This document shows, piece after piece, positions 1 through 8,087 of a stretch of DNA of 64,000 bases. Source of the DNA: Nonomuraea soli (GTDB taxonomy: Bacteria > Actinomycetota > Actinomycetes > Streptosporangiales > Streptosporangiaceae); assembly GCF_013761175.1 (NCBI RefSeq), contig NZ_JACDUR010000010.1:290809-354808 (forward strand). Direction: 5' to 3'. Below the pieces are notes generated by a model, which was not told where the DNA came from, searched no databases, and worked only from the letters and a program-made list of their open reading frames with translations. The position numbers and the translations under genes are program-made. The stretch's first letter is position 1. Every line of letters begins with the position of its first letter.

Positions 1-536
1 GCTCCGAGCCGTCGCCCCTGGTGCCCTCGATGGTCCTCGACCACAGGCAGGTGGGCGAGCTGGCAGCCCGTCACCTGGTCGAGCGCGGCTGCCGGCGGCT
101 GGGCGCGATCGTGCCGCGCGAGGCGGGCATCGACGTGATGGGCGCCAACCGCTGGCGTGGTGTGTGCCGGGTCGCGCCCGACGCCGCCCGGCTCGACCTG
201 GCCTTCTCCGAGGACGAGGCGCGTGAGCTGGTGGCCGGGGGAGACCTGCCCGACGGCGTCTTCGCCTACAACGACGAGTACGCCATGCTGCTGATCAGCG
301 CCCTGCACGACGCCGGGCTGCGGGTGCCCGACGACGTGGCCGTCGTGGGCGCCGACGACCTGCCGATCGCCTCGCTGATGCGGCCCCGGCTGACCAGCGT
401 GCACTTCGACCCGACCGCCAACCCCGTCGAGCTGGTGACCTTGCTCGACGAGATCGTGCGGGGCGAGCGCGAGGCCGCGGACGGCACCGTCGTCGACCTG
501 TTCGCGCCGCGCCTGGTGGTGCGCGACAGCGCCTGA
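1..536 (+). CDS. LacI-family transcriptional regulator, C-terminal part (5' end outside window)
   Basis: The reading frame is open from base 3 to the TGA at 534-536, so about 177 residues of the sugar-binding core are present and the HTH is missing to the left. Visible family features are the VLDHRQVGELAARHLVERG segment typical of the periplasmic-binding-like fold, FAYNDEYAMLLISAL (the usual 'FAxND' position), and VVGADDLPIASLMRPRLTSV near the end, matching the 'vvGfDd...a....P.LTtv' signature of LacI/GalR proteins. It probably represses the MFS transporter 158 bases downstream, where a palindrome with a central CG lies. The ligand cannot be read from the sequence. Confidence 0.85.
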   Translation, partial: SEPSPLVPSMVLDHRQVGELAARHLVERGCRRLGAIVPREAGIDVMGANRWRGVCRVAPDAARLDLAFSEDEARELVAGGDLPDGVFAYNDEYAMLLISALHDAGLRVPDDVAVVGADDLPIASLMRPRLTSVHFDPTANPVELVTLLDEIVRGEREAADGTVVDLFAPRLVVRDSA

Positions 537-650
537 CCTGGTCCGGGAAGGCGTTTTCCGTGTACGGCAGGCGAACCGCTGTGCGGTAACAACTTGGCCG
601 CGCGTCTTGTCAGCCCCTTCACAGCGACCTACAGTCCAGAGCAATCGTCG

Positions 651-666
651 GGTGATACGTATCACC
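651..666. promoter_or_regulatory. Palindromic operator (LacI-type candidate)
   Basis: GGTGATACGTATCACC is a perfect 16-base palindrome with the central CG pair typical of LacI-family operators. It ends 28 bases before the MFS start codon, just upstream of the AGGAAAGG ribosome binding site, and directly follows a LacI-type regulator gene. A repressor bound here would block the transporter. The pairing with that regulator is inferred from position only. Confidence 0.6.
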
Positions 667-694
667 ACACGTTTGATCAGGAAAGGTCACCCCT

Positions 695-1945
695 ATGACC
701 CAAGTGCAGGGTGCAACCCCCTCCGCCGAGGCCGGCTACCGGCTCGGCCCGCTGTACCTGACGCTGCCCCTGGCGAACATCGCGCTCTTCATGCTGTGGA
801 TGGGCATCGGAGGATTCGTGCTCCCCGTGCACGTCCAGCGGATCACCGGTGAGAACAGCGTCGCCGCACTGGGACTGGCCAACACGATCGGCCCGCTGAT
901 GGCCACGATCGCCAACCCGATCTTCGGTCAGATCTCCGACCGCACCCGCTCCCGTTTCGGCCGCCGAAGCCCCTGGATCCTCGCCTGCGTGGCGGTGGGC
1001 ATCATCGCCCTGGCCGTGCAGGCCAGTGCGAGCACCGTGCTGATGCTGGGCGTCAGCTGGGCCGTGGTCCAGATGATCATGAACGGCTACCAGGCGGCGA
1101 TCACCGCGATCATGCCGGACCGGGTGCCCGCCAACCGCTACGGCACCTTCTCCGCCCTGGTCGGTTTCGGCGTGCCCATCGGCACCGTCGTCATGTCGAG
1201 CCTGTTCATCGCCTTCCCGCAGCTCGCGGCCGGGGGCGCGTACTACCTGATCATGGCGGTCCTGGCCGTGGCGGCGCTGCTCATCGTCTTCGCCAGCCCC
1301 GACAAGTCGTCGGCCGGCCTGCCGCGCGAGCCGTTCGATCTCGGCGAGTTCATGGCCGGATTCGTCCGGCCGATGAAGAGCGCCGACTTCCGCTGGGCCT
1401 TCATCGGCCGCTTCGGCATCATGTTCGGCTACATGGTCATCTTCACCTTCAACCTCTTCCTGCTCGAGGACTACATCAAGATCCCGCGCGAAGAGGTCAT
1501 CTCGAAGATGGGCATCCTCGCCCTCATCGGGCAGGTCGCCACCATCGTGGCCGTCATGGTGATCGGCCCGATCTCGGACCGGGTCAACCGCTTCAAGCTC
1601 TTCGCCCTGATCTCCGGCCTGGCCGCGGCGGTCACCCTGGCGGTCCCGCTGTTCATGCCGACCTTCAACGGCATGATCATCTACAACATCCTGCACGGCA
1701 TGGCCCTGGGCGTCTTCATGGCCGTCGACCTGGCGCTGATCACCAAGGTCCTGCCCAACCACGCCGAGGCGGGCAAGGACATGGGCGTCATCAACATCGC
1801 CAACGCCGGTCCCCAGATCCTCGCGCCCTCCATCGCCGCGTTCCTGGTGCTCAACCTGGGCGGCTACACGACGCTCTTCTATGTCGGCATCGCGGTCTCG
1901 CTCATCGCGTCGTTCGCCGTCGTCAAGATCAAGGGCGTGCGGTAG
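695..1945 (+). CDS. MFS transporter, sugar/cation symporter-like
   Basis: A 416-residue integral membrane protein with about 12 hydrophobic segments. The cytoplasmic loop after TM2 carries GQISDRTRSRFGRR (about residues 76-89), the MFS/GPH-type 'D-R-x-R-x-G-R-R' motif, and a second ISDRVNR loop follows in the C-terminal half. This arrangement resembles the glycoside/SLC45-like transporters rather than drug exporters. ATG at 695 has AGGAAAGG 9 bases upstream. It sits downstream of a LacI-type regulator and a palindromic operator, so inducible uptake of a sugar or glycoside is the simplest role; the substrate is unknown. Confidence 0.8.
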   Translation: MTQVQGATPSAEAGYRLGPLYLTLPLANIALFMLWMGIGGFVLPVHVQRITGENSVAALGLANTIGPLMATIANPIFGQISDRTRSRFGRRSPWILACVAVGIIALAVQASASTVLMLGVSWAVVQMIMNGYQAAITAIMPDRVPANRYGTFSALVGFGVPIGTVVMSSLFIAFPQLAAGGAYYLIMAVLAVAALLIVFASPDKSSAGLPREPFDLGEFMAGFVRPMKSADFRWAFIGRFGIMFGYMVIFTFNLFLLEDYIKIPREEVISKMGILALIGQVATIVAVMVIGPISDRVNRFKLFALISGLAAAVTLAVPLFMPTFNGMIIYNILHGMALGVFMAVDLALITKVLPNHAEAGKDMGVINIANAGPQILAPSIAAFLVLNLGGYTTLFYVGIAVSLIASFAVVKIKGVR

Positions 1946-1983
1946 CTCCTTGGATCATCCCGCGCGTGTCGTACAAAGGAACC

Positions 1984-3459
1984 ATGACCGAACTCGACGC
2001 CCGTCTGCGGGCCGTGGTGGATCTGATCGCCTCCGACGCCAGGGAGTACGGCGGCCGGCACGAATACGACGGGAAGATCCAGGACCTGTCCCCGTCAGGA
2101 GTGAGAGCGGGCCTGGCCGGGCTGGGCCAGGGCGACGAGCCCGACGACGCGCACGACGCCGCCCATCTGAAGGTCTTCGAGGAGGCGCTGCGGGTCCAGC
2201 TGGGTGAGCTGGAGCTGCACCGTAAGAACCCGCTCATCCACGTGAGCAACCTGGACCTGGCCTGCTACGACCGCGACTACGCCCCGGCACAGGAGCGCGA
2301 GCAGGCCAGGGCCCGGCACCTGGCGTTGTGGCCCGAGGCCGTACGGCACGCGATCGAGTCGCTCGACCAGCTGAGCGCCCCGGTCGCCACCTCCCTGCTC
2401 GCCGGGGTCAAGGGGCTCGGCGCCGGGATCACCGACGACAAGGCCCTCCAGGCCCACCGCGAGCTGGTCGAGCACGTCGAGCGGGCCACCACCGAGGGCT
2501 CGCCCGACGCGGCCCTCGGCGGACCGGCCCTGGCCAGGCTGATGGGAGCGAGCGAAGGCCTGGAGGTCGACCTGGGCAGGCTGGCCGAGCGCGCCGACGC
2601 CGAGCGCGACCGGCTGATGGCCAGGCTGGCCGAAGGGTGCGAGAAGCTCGGCAGGAAGGGCGAGAACCCGCTCGACGTCGCCCGCGAGCTGGTCAAGCGG
2701 CATCCCGACGCCGACGGCGTGATCGAGGCGGCCAGGATCGGCACGGAGAAGGCCATCGCCTTCACCCGCGAGAAGGATCTGGTGCCCTACCACGACGGCG
2801 AGTGCCTCGTCGGCCTGGCGCCCGAGTCGCGCAGGTGGGGCATGGCGATGATGAGCTGGAACGCGCCGGGCGAGCCCGACGGCCCGTCGTGGTACCACAT
2901 CACCCCGCCCGACCCGAGCTGGCCGCGGCACGAGCAGGAGGAGTGGCTGGAGGTCTTCAGCGACACCACCCTGCCCGCGATCAACGTGCACGAGGTCGCG
3001 CCGGGGCACTTCTCGCACGGCAGGGCGCTGCGGCACGCGCGCTCCGACGTGCGCAGGCTGCTGCACTCCATGTCGTTCGCCGAGGGCTGGGCACACTACG
3101 CGGAGGAGCTCTGCGTCGAGCAGGGCTTCGAGGCCGATGACCCGCGCTTCGAGATCGGCGTCTGGCTGGAGGCCCTGCTGCGGGTGACCAGGCTGGCCTG
3201 CGCGATCGGCGTGCACACCGGCCAGATGACGGTCGAGGACGGCGCGCGCCGGTTCGAGAGCGACACGCATCTGGCGGGACCGGCGGCGCTGTCGGAGGCC
3301 AGGCGTGCCAGCTTCGACCCGACCTACGGCCGCTACACCTGGGGCAAGCTGGTCATCATGGATCTGCGTGACCGGTACCCCGGATCGCTGCAGCAGTTCC
3401 ACAAGGCGATGCTCGATCTGGGATCACCGCCGCTTGGCTTGCTCGACGGGATCCTCTAA
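1984..3459 (+). CDS. DUF885 family protein (putative metallopeptidase/hydrolase)
   Basis: A 491-residue soluble protein. It carries the two signatures of the DUF885 family: HEVAPGHF (about residues 336-343), an HExxxGH-like metal site, and EGWAHYAEEL (about 367-376), where the Glu is likely a third ligand. The family is related to metallopeptidases, but substrates are mostly unknown. I chose ATG 1984 because AAAGGA lies just before it; a GTG at 1966 would add six residues and lies before the binding site. It follows the transporter by 38 bases and may be co-transcribed, which would fit breakdown of an imported compound; that link is inference. Confidence 0.75.
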   Translation: MTELDARLRAVVDLIASDAREYGGRHEYDGKIQDLSPSGVRAGLAGLGQGDEPDDAHDAAHLKVFEEALRVQLGELELHRKNPLIHVSNLDLACYDRDYAPAQEREQARARHLALWPEAVRHAIESLDQLSAPVATSLLAGVKGLGAGITDDKALQAHRELVEHVERATTEGSPDAALGGPALARLMGASEGLEVDLGRLAERADAERDRLMARLAEGCEKLGRKGENPLDVARELVKRHPDADGVIEAARIGTEKAIAFTREKDLVPYHDGECLVGLAPESRRWGMAMMSWNAPGEPDGPSWYHITPPDPSWPRHEQEEWLEVFSDTTLPAINVHEVAPGHFSHGRALRHARSDVRRLLHSMSFAEGWAHYAEELCVEQGFEADDPRFEIGVWLEALLRVTRLACAIGVHTGQMTVEDGARRFESDTHLAGPAALSEARRASFDPTYGRYTWGKLVIMDLRDRYPGSLQQFHKAMLDLGSPPLGLLDGIL

Positions 3460-3466
3460 CGTCGAT

Positions 3467-3484
3467 CCCAAGCGTGCGCTTGGG
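3467..3484. promoter_or_regulatory. Inverted repeat overlapping the SDR ribosome binding site
   Basis: CCCAAGCG-TG-CGCTTGGG is a perfect inverted repeat with 8-base arms. Its right arm runs into the GGGAGG ribosome binding site (3482-3487) of the SDR gene starting at 3493. It could be an operator for a TetR-type regulator (AAGCG/CGCTT half-sites are common for these), or an RNA hairpin hiding the ribosome binding site. Confidence 0.5.
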
Positions 3485-3492
3485 AGGCATGG

Positions 3493-4323
3493 ATGCGAGA
3501 GCTCTCCGGCAAGGTCGCCGTCGTCACCGGCGCGGCGAGCGGGATCGGCAGGGCTCTCGCGCTCCGCCTGGCCGCCGAGGGCATGACCCTCATGCTCGCC
3601 GACGTGGAACCGTCCGGGCTGGCCCGGACACAGGCCATGGCCGAGGGCGCCAAGGTGCTCACCCAGGTGACCGACGTCTCCGACCGCGCGGCGGTGCACC
3701 ATCTGGCCGACCGCACGTTCGGCGAGCTGGGGGCGGTGCACCTGCTGTGCAACAACGCCGGGGTCTTCCAGGGCGGTCACATGTGGACGCGCGACCCCGA
3801 CGACTTCGCCTGGCTGCTGGGCGTGAACCTGTGGGGCGTGCTCCACGGCATCCACGCCTTCGTGCCGCGCATGATCGAGCAGGACACCGAGGGGCATATC
3901 GTCAACACCGTGTCGATCTCGGGCCTGTTCGCCGCGCCGTACAGCGGGGCCTACTCGGTGACCAAGTACGCCGCCTTCGCCGCCTCCCAGTCGCTGGCGC
4001 AGGACCTGGCGATGGTCGGCTCCAAGCTGAAGGTGACGGCGTTGTGCCCCGGCGGGGTGCAGACCGGGATCAACAGGTCGGACCGGGTACGGCCGGCGGA
4101 CCTGTCCACCAGCCGTACCCAGGACGAAGGCGACTCGCTGAAGATCATCGACGGCATCGTGGAGAGAGGCATGGACCCCGCCACAGTGGCCGCCATCGCG
4201 GTCGAAGCGGTGCGCGAGGAGAGGTTCCTGGTCTTCACCCATCCCGGCTACGGCGAGGGGCTGCGCGAGCAGACCGAGGCGCTGCTGGAGGGGAAGTTGC
4301 CACCGTTGCCGCTCTACGAATAG
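3493..4323 (+). CDS. SDR family NAD(P)-dependent oxidoreductase
   Basis: A 276-residue classical short-chain dehydrogenase. The cofactor loop TGAASGIG is at residues 12-19, NNAG at 87-90, the catalytic Ser at about 141, and the Y-x3-K pair is Tyr154/Lys158 in YSVTK. An acidic Asp in LADVEPS at the end of strand 2 favours NAD over NADP. The ATG at 3493 has GGGAGG six bases before it. The substrate is unknown. The gene lies 33 bases after the DUF885 gene and 51 bases before guaA. An inverted repeat over its ribosome binding site suggests its own regulation. Confidence 0.88.
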   Translation: MRELSGKVAVVTGAASGIGRALALRLAAEGMTLMLADVEPSGLARTQAMAEGAKVLTQVTDVSDRAAVHHLADRTFGELGAVHLLCNNAGVFQGGHMWTRDPDDFAWLLGVNLWGVLHGIHAFVPRMIEQDTEGHIVNTVSISGLFAAPYSGAYSVTKYAAFAASQSLAQDLAMVGSKLKVTALCPGGVQTGINRSDRVRPADLSTSRTQDEGDSLKIIDGIVERGMDPATVAAIAVEAVREERFLVFTHPGYGEGLREQTEALLEGKLPPLPLYE

Positions 4324-4374
4324 CGCGCCGATACACTTGGGGCACCGCATTCGCCTTGCTTGGGGGTCTTCTCG

Positions 4375-5922
4375 GTGTCTGAATTTGACACGGTGCTCGT
4401 AGTCGACTTCGGCGCGCAGTATGCGCAGCTGATCGCCAGGCGGGTCCGTGAGTGCCACGTCTACTCCGAGATCGTCCCCTCGACGATGCCGGTCGAGGAG
4501 ATGCTCGCCAAGAAGCCCAAGGCGATCATCCTGTCCGGCGGACCCTCCTCGGTCTACGCCGAGGGCGCGCCCGCCGCCCCTGAAGGCCTGTTCGACACCG
4601 GGGTGCCGACCTTCGGCATCTGCTACGGCTTCCAGGTCATGGCCCAGGCGCTCGGCGGCGAGGTCAAGCGCACCGGCACCGCCGAGTTCGGCGGCACCGA
4701 CCTCGACGTGACCCGCGAGGGCGTCCTGTTCGCCGGGCTGCCCTCCAAGCAGAAGGTGTGGATGTCCCACGGCGACGCCGTCGCCGCCGCGCCCATCGGC
4801 TTCACGGTGACCGCCTCCACCCCCGAGACCCCTGTCGCCGCCTTCGAGCACCCCGAGATGGGTCTGTACGGCGTGCAGTTCCACCCCGAGGTCCTCCACT
4901 CCGACCACGGCCAGGCGGTGCTCAAGCACTTCCTCGAGGCCGCCGGGTGCCGGCCCAGCTGGACCATGCTCAACATCGTCGAAGACGCCGTCGAGGCGGT
5001 CCGCAACCAGGTCCAGGGCGGCCGGGCCATCTGCGCCCTGTCCGGGGGCGTCGACTCGGCGGTCGCCGCCGCGATCGTGCAGCGCGCCATCGGCGACCGG
5101 CTGACCTGCGTCTTCGTCGACCACGGGCTCCTGCGCAAGGGCGAGGCCGAACAGGTCGAGCGCGACTTCGTCGCCGTGACCGGCGTCAAGCTGCGCGTGG
5201 TCGACGCCTCCGACCGCTTCCTGAAGGCGCTCGACGGGGTGACCGACCCGGAGGAGAAGCGCAAGATCATCGGTCGTGAGTTCATCCGCGTCTTCGAGGA
5301 CGAGCAGCGCGCCATCATGGCCGACGGCCCCGTCGAGTTCCTGGTGCAGGGCACGCTCTACCCCGACGTGGTGGAGTCGGGCGGCGGCACCGGCACCGCC
5401 AACATCAAGTCCCACCACAACGTCGGCGGCCTCCCCGACGACCTGCAGTTCTCCCTCGTCGAGCCGCTGCGCACCCTGTTCAAGGACGAGGTGCGCCGCG
5501 CGGGCGAGGAGCTCGGCCTGCCCGCCGCCATGGTGTGGCGCCAGCCCTTCCCCGGCCCCGGCCTGGGCATCCGCATCGTGGGCGCGGTGACCCGCGACCG
5601 TCTCGAGATCCTGCGCGAGGCCGACGCGATCGCCCGCGAGGAGCTGTCGCGCGCCGGGCTCGACCGCCACATCTGGCAGTGCCCGGTCGTGCTGCTGGCC
5701 GACGTGCGCTCGGTCGGCGTGCAGGGCGACGGGCGCACCTACGGCCACCCCGTGGTGCTGCGGCCGGTCACCTCGGAGGACGCGATGACCGCCGACTGGG
5801 CGCGCGTGCCGTACGACGTGCTGTCGCGCATCTCCACGCGCATCACCAACGAGGTCCGCGAGATCAACCGCGTCGTCGTCGACGTGACCAGCAAGCCCCC
5901 GGGCACCATCGAGTGGGAGTAG
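4375..5922 (+). CDS. guaA: GMP synthase (glutamine-hydrolysing)
   Basis: A 515-residue enzyme that converts XMP to GMP using ATP and glutamine, the last step of guanine nucleotide synthesis. The N-terminal class I glutamine amidotransferase has nucleophile Cys83 in FGICYGFQ and a later HPEV motif. The ATP pyrophosphatase domain has the PP-loop LSGGVDS, and the C-terminal dimerisation domain ends in KPPGTIEWE, which is highly conserved in GuaA. The length is normal. I use GTG 4375 because GGGGG lies eight bases upstream and the family starts near here; a TTG at 4360 is in frame but overlaps that site. A TACACT hexamer at 4332 might be a -10, but no well-spaced -35 was found. Confidence 0.97.
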   Translation: MSEFDTVLVVDFGAQYAQLIARRVRECHVYSEIVPSTMPVEEMLAKKPKAIILSGGPSSVYAEGAPAAPEGLFDTGVPTFGICYGFQVMAQALGGEVKRTGTAEFGGTDLDVTREGVLFAGLPSKQKVWMSHGDAVAAAPIGFTVTASTPETPVAAFEHPEMGLYGVQFHPEVLHSDHGQAVLKHFLEAAGCRPSWTMLNIVEDAVEAVRNQVQGGRAICALSGGVDSAVAAAIVQRAIGDRLTCVFVDHGLLRKGEAEQVERDFVAVTGVKLRVVDASDRFLKALDGVTDPEEKRKIIGREFIRVFEDEQRAIMADGPVEFLVQGTLYPDVVESGGGTGTANIKSHHNVGGLPDDLQFSLVEPLRTLFKDEVRRAGEELGLPAAMVWRQPFPGPGLGIRIVGAVTRDRLEILREADAIAREELSRAGLDRHIWQCPVVLLADVRSVGVQGDGRTYGHPVVLRPVTSEDAMTADWARVPYDVLSRISTRITNEVREINRVVVDVTSKPPGTIEWE

Positions 5923-6009
5923 GGGCCGCCCGGCCGGCGAAACAGGTCCGCGGGCCGGGATCCCCATATCTGGCGGGGCAGCGGGTACACCTCCGGCGAA
6001 GGAGGGGCC

Positions 6010-6189
6010 ATGCGCAACATCCTGTCCTGGCTGCTGCTGTTCGCCGCCGCCGCCCTCACCGTGGCGGGAGCCGTGCTGGGCTGGCTCTACCTGGCGGTGC
6101 GCTGGGCGATGGCGGTGAGCGTGGTGGCGTTACTGGCCTTCGCCGCCGTCGTCCTGATCGGCGCCATGAAGGGCAGCAGAGGTAGCTGA
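6010..6189 (+). CDS. Small two-helix membrane protein
   Basis: A 59-residue protein starting MRNILSWLLL and ending KGSRGS. Almost the whole chain is hydrophobic, forming two predicted membrane helices (about residues 4-26 and 30-51) joined by an Arg-Trp turn, with a basic tail. ATG 6010 is preceded by GAAGGAGG, a near-perfect ribosome binding site, which is the main evidence that the gene is real. It follows guaA by 87 bases and ends 12 bases from the convergent MFS gene. I do not recognise a family. Confidence 0.65.
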   Translation: MRNILSWLLLFAAAALTVAGAVLGWLYLAVRWAMAVSVVALLAFAAVVLIGAMKGSRGS

Positions 6190-6201
6190 GGGGCCGGGCG
6201 T

Positions 6202-7590
6202 TCAGGCTCCGACCGGCAACGAGTCCTCGGGCCGCGCCGCCTGCGCGCCCTTGCGCGGCAGCAGGGTCAGCGACACCACCAGGCCGATGGCGATCACGAC
6301 AGCCGCCGCGACGAAGGCGGCGTGGTAGCCGGCCATCAGCTCGGCGGGAGCCGTCGAGCCGCCGGTGCGGGCGGAGGCGATGGCGATCAGGACGGCGATG
6401 CCGATCGAGATGCCCACCTGCTGCGTCACGTTGAACAGGCCCGACGCGAGCCCCGATTCCGATGGCGAGGCCTCGGCGGTGGCGGCGACCGTGGCCGCGA
6501 CGACCAGCAGGCCGAAGCCGAAGCCGGTGAGCACCTCGGGGCCGAGCAGGCCCGTCAGGAAGGTGCTGTCGAGGCCGAGCGTGGTGTACCAGACGACGCC
6601 GGCCAGGATGAAGGCCATGCCGGTCGAGGCGGTGGCGCGCAGCCCGAAGCGGGCGACGGACCGGCCGCCGAGCAGGGAGGCGGTCAGCGCGATGGTGACC
6701 GCGATGGCGACCATCGACAGTCCCGACTCGGTGGCGCTGTAGCCGAGGATCAGCTGCGTGTAGAGGGTCAGGACGAAGAAGACCGCCTGCATCGCGAAGA
6801 CCACCAGGAACATCACGGCGTTGCCCGCGCGCAGGAGCGGCCTGCGGAAGATGCCGAGCGGCATGAGCGGGCCGGCCGAGCGCGCCTCGATCGCGACGAA
6901 GGCGGCCAGCAGGATCACCGCCACGACCCCGGCCGGGAGCGACGACTCCGAGAAGGCGTAGATCAGCAGGCCGAGGCCGAGCGTGGAGGTGACCGCCCCG
7001 GCCACGTCGAACCCGCCGCCGCGTGCCGTACGGACATCGGCGGCCAGGACCGCCAGCGCGAGCACCGGGACGATCACACCGACCGGCACGTTGACGAAGA
7101 AGACCGAGCGCCAGCCCCACCCGTCGGTGAGCAGGCCGCCGAGCACCACGCCCGCCGCGCCGCCCACGCCGCCGACCGCGCCCCACACTCCCAGCGCCTT
7201 GGTCAGGGCCGGGTCGTCCTTGAACGTCGTCATCACCAGGGCCATCGCCGCGGGCGCGACGAGCGCTCCCGCCAGCCCCTGTACGCCACGCGCCGCGATC
7301 AGCACCACCCCGTCGCCGGCCAGGCCGCCCGCCAGGGACGCCGCCGCGAACAGCAGCATGCCCGCCATGAAGACGCGGCGCCTGCCCAGCTGGTCGGCCA
7401 GCCGGCCGCCGAGCAGGAGCAGGCCGCCGAACGTGAGGGAGTAGGCGGTGGTCATCCACGACAGGTCCTGGGCGGTCAGGCCCAGCTCCCGGCCCATGGG
7501 CGGCGACGCGATGCCGATGATGGTCAGATCGAGGATCAGGACGAACTGGGTCGCCGCCAGCAGGGCCAGCGCGCTCCACTTGCTTCTCAC
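6202..7590 (-). CDS. MFS transporter, DHA2 (EmrB/QacA) drug efflux type
   Basis: A 462-residue polytopic membrane protein of the 14-helix drug:H+ antiporter 2 family. It has LDLTIIGIASPPMGRELGL in TM1 (the family's 'LD.TIVNVALP.I...L' position), GGRLADQLGRRR after TM2 (motif A), and VLGGLLTDGWGWRSVFFVN (motif C region and the W-R-W-I-F motif). A start at GTG 7590 is preferred because AGGAG lies five bases upstream; the frame stays open to GTG 7608. It is divergent from an HxlR-type regulator 77 bases away, a classic efflux pump/repressor pair. Drug export from the cytoplasm is likely; specificity is unknown. Confidence 0.88.
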   Translation of the reverse strand: MRSKWSALALLAATQFVLILDLTIIGIASPPMGRELGLTAQDLSWMTTAYSLTFGGLLLLGGRLADQLGRRRVFMAGMLLFAAASLAGGLAGDGVVLIAARGVQGLAGALVAPAAMALVMTTFKDDPALTKALGVWGAVGGVGGAAGVVLGGLLTDGWGWRSVFFVNVPVGVIVPVLALAVLAADVRTARGGGFDVAGAVTSTLGLGLLIYAFSESSLPAGVVAVILLAAFVAIEARSAGPLMPLGIFRRPLLRAGNAVMFLVVFAMQAVFFVLTLYTQLILGYSATESGLSMVAIAVTIALTASLLGGRSVARFGLRATASTGMAFILAGVVWYTTLGLDSTFLTGLLGPEVLTGFGFGLLVVAATVAATAEASPSESGLASGLFNVTQQVGISIGIAVLIAIASARTGGSTAPAELMAGYHAAFVAAAVVIAIGLVVSLTLLPRKGAQAARPEDSLPVGA

Positions 7591-7667
7591 GGGGACTCCT
7601 AAGGACACCTTTTGTAACAGCGGCCATGATGTGTGACCATCGAGGTCTCCCGGAAGAAGGCACTTTC

Positions 7668-8087
7668 ATGTCCCAGAGGCACACCGCTGTACCAGCCGAG
7701 CTCAGGAGCCGTGCCGACGCCGACGCGCTGATCGACGCCGGATACTGCCCGATCCCGCCGCGCGAGATCCTCGACACCATCGGCGGCAAGTGGGCGATCC
7801 AGCTCATCGTCGCCTCCGCCCGCGGCCCCATGCGCTTCACGGAGCTGGAACGGCTCATCGAGGGCATCAGCCGGCGCATGCTGACGCTGACGTTGCGGCA
7901 CCTGGAGCGAGACGGGCTGCTCAAGCGCACGGTGTACCCGACCGTGCCGCCGAAGGTGGAGTACGAAGCCACGCCGATGGCGCTGGAGCTCTACGAGGCG
8001 ATGCTGGTGCTGACTAACTGGTCACGGCGGCATAGTGCCTGCGTGGCTCGCTCGCGCGAGGACTACGACGCACGGCAAGCCTCCTGA
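7668..8087 (+). CDS. HxlR-family winged-helix transcriptional regulator
   Basis: A 139-residue DNA-binding protein. The HxlR signature is clear: CPIPPREILDTIGGKWAI, then RFTELERLIEGISRRMLTLTLRHLE (recognition helix) and the wing GLLKRTVYPTVPPKVEYE. ATG 7668 follows GGAAGAAGG; an in-frame ATG at 7626 would add 14 unconserved residues. It very likely controls the divergent DHA2 exporter and itself. Its last 74 bases overlap in antisense the end of the convergent membrane-protein gene, so both C-termini are encoded by the same DNA. Confidence 0.88.
   Translation: MSQRHTAVPAELRSRADADALIDAGYCPIPPREILDTIGGKWAIQLIVASARGPMRFTELERLIEGISRRMLTLTLRHLERDGLLKRTVYPTVPPKVEYEATPMALELYEAMLVLTNWSRRHSACVARSREDYDARQAS

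Noticed and set aside
607..852. Short frame spanning the start of the sugar transporter
   Set aside because: Overlaps the transporter and its operator in another frame; no ribosome binding site or recognisable protein.
4306..4337. guaA promoter (TTGCCG ... TACACT)
   Set aside because: The spacing is 20 bases, beyond the usual 16-18, so I mention it only as a weak possibility.
3424..5967. Very long open frame (over 800 codons) on the minus strand across the SDR and guaA genes
   Set aside because: It mirrors the third-base GC pattern of guaA and the SDR, both certain genes; its translation is rich in Gly/His/Asp/Arg/Val without any fold. The same applies to similar antisense frames over 20314-21960, 25595-27703, 35973-38510 and 40261-42648.
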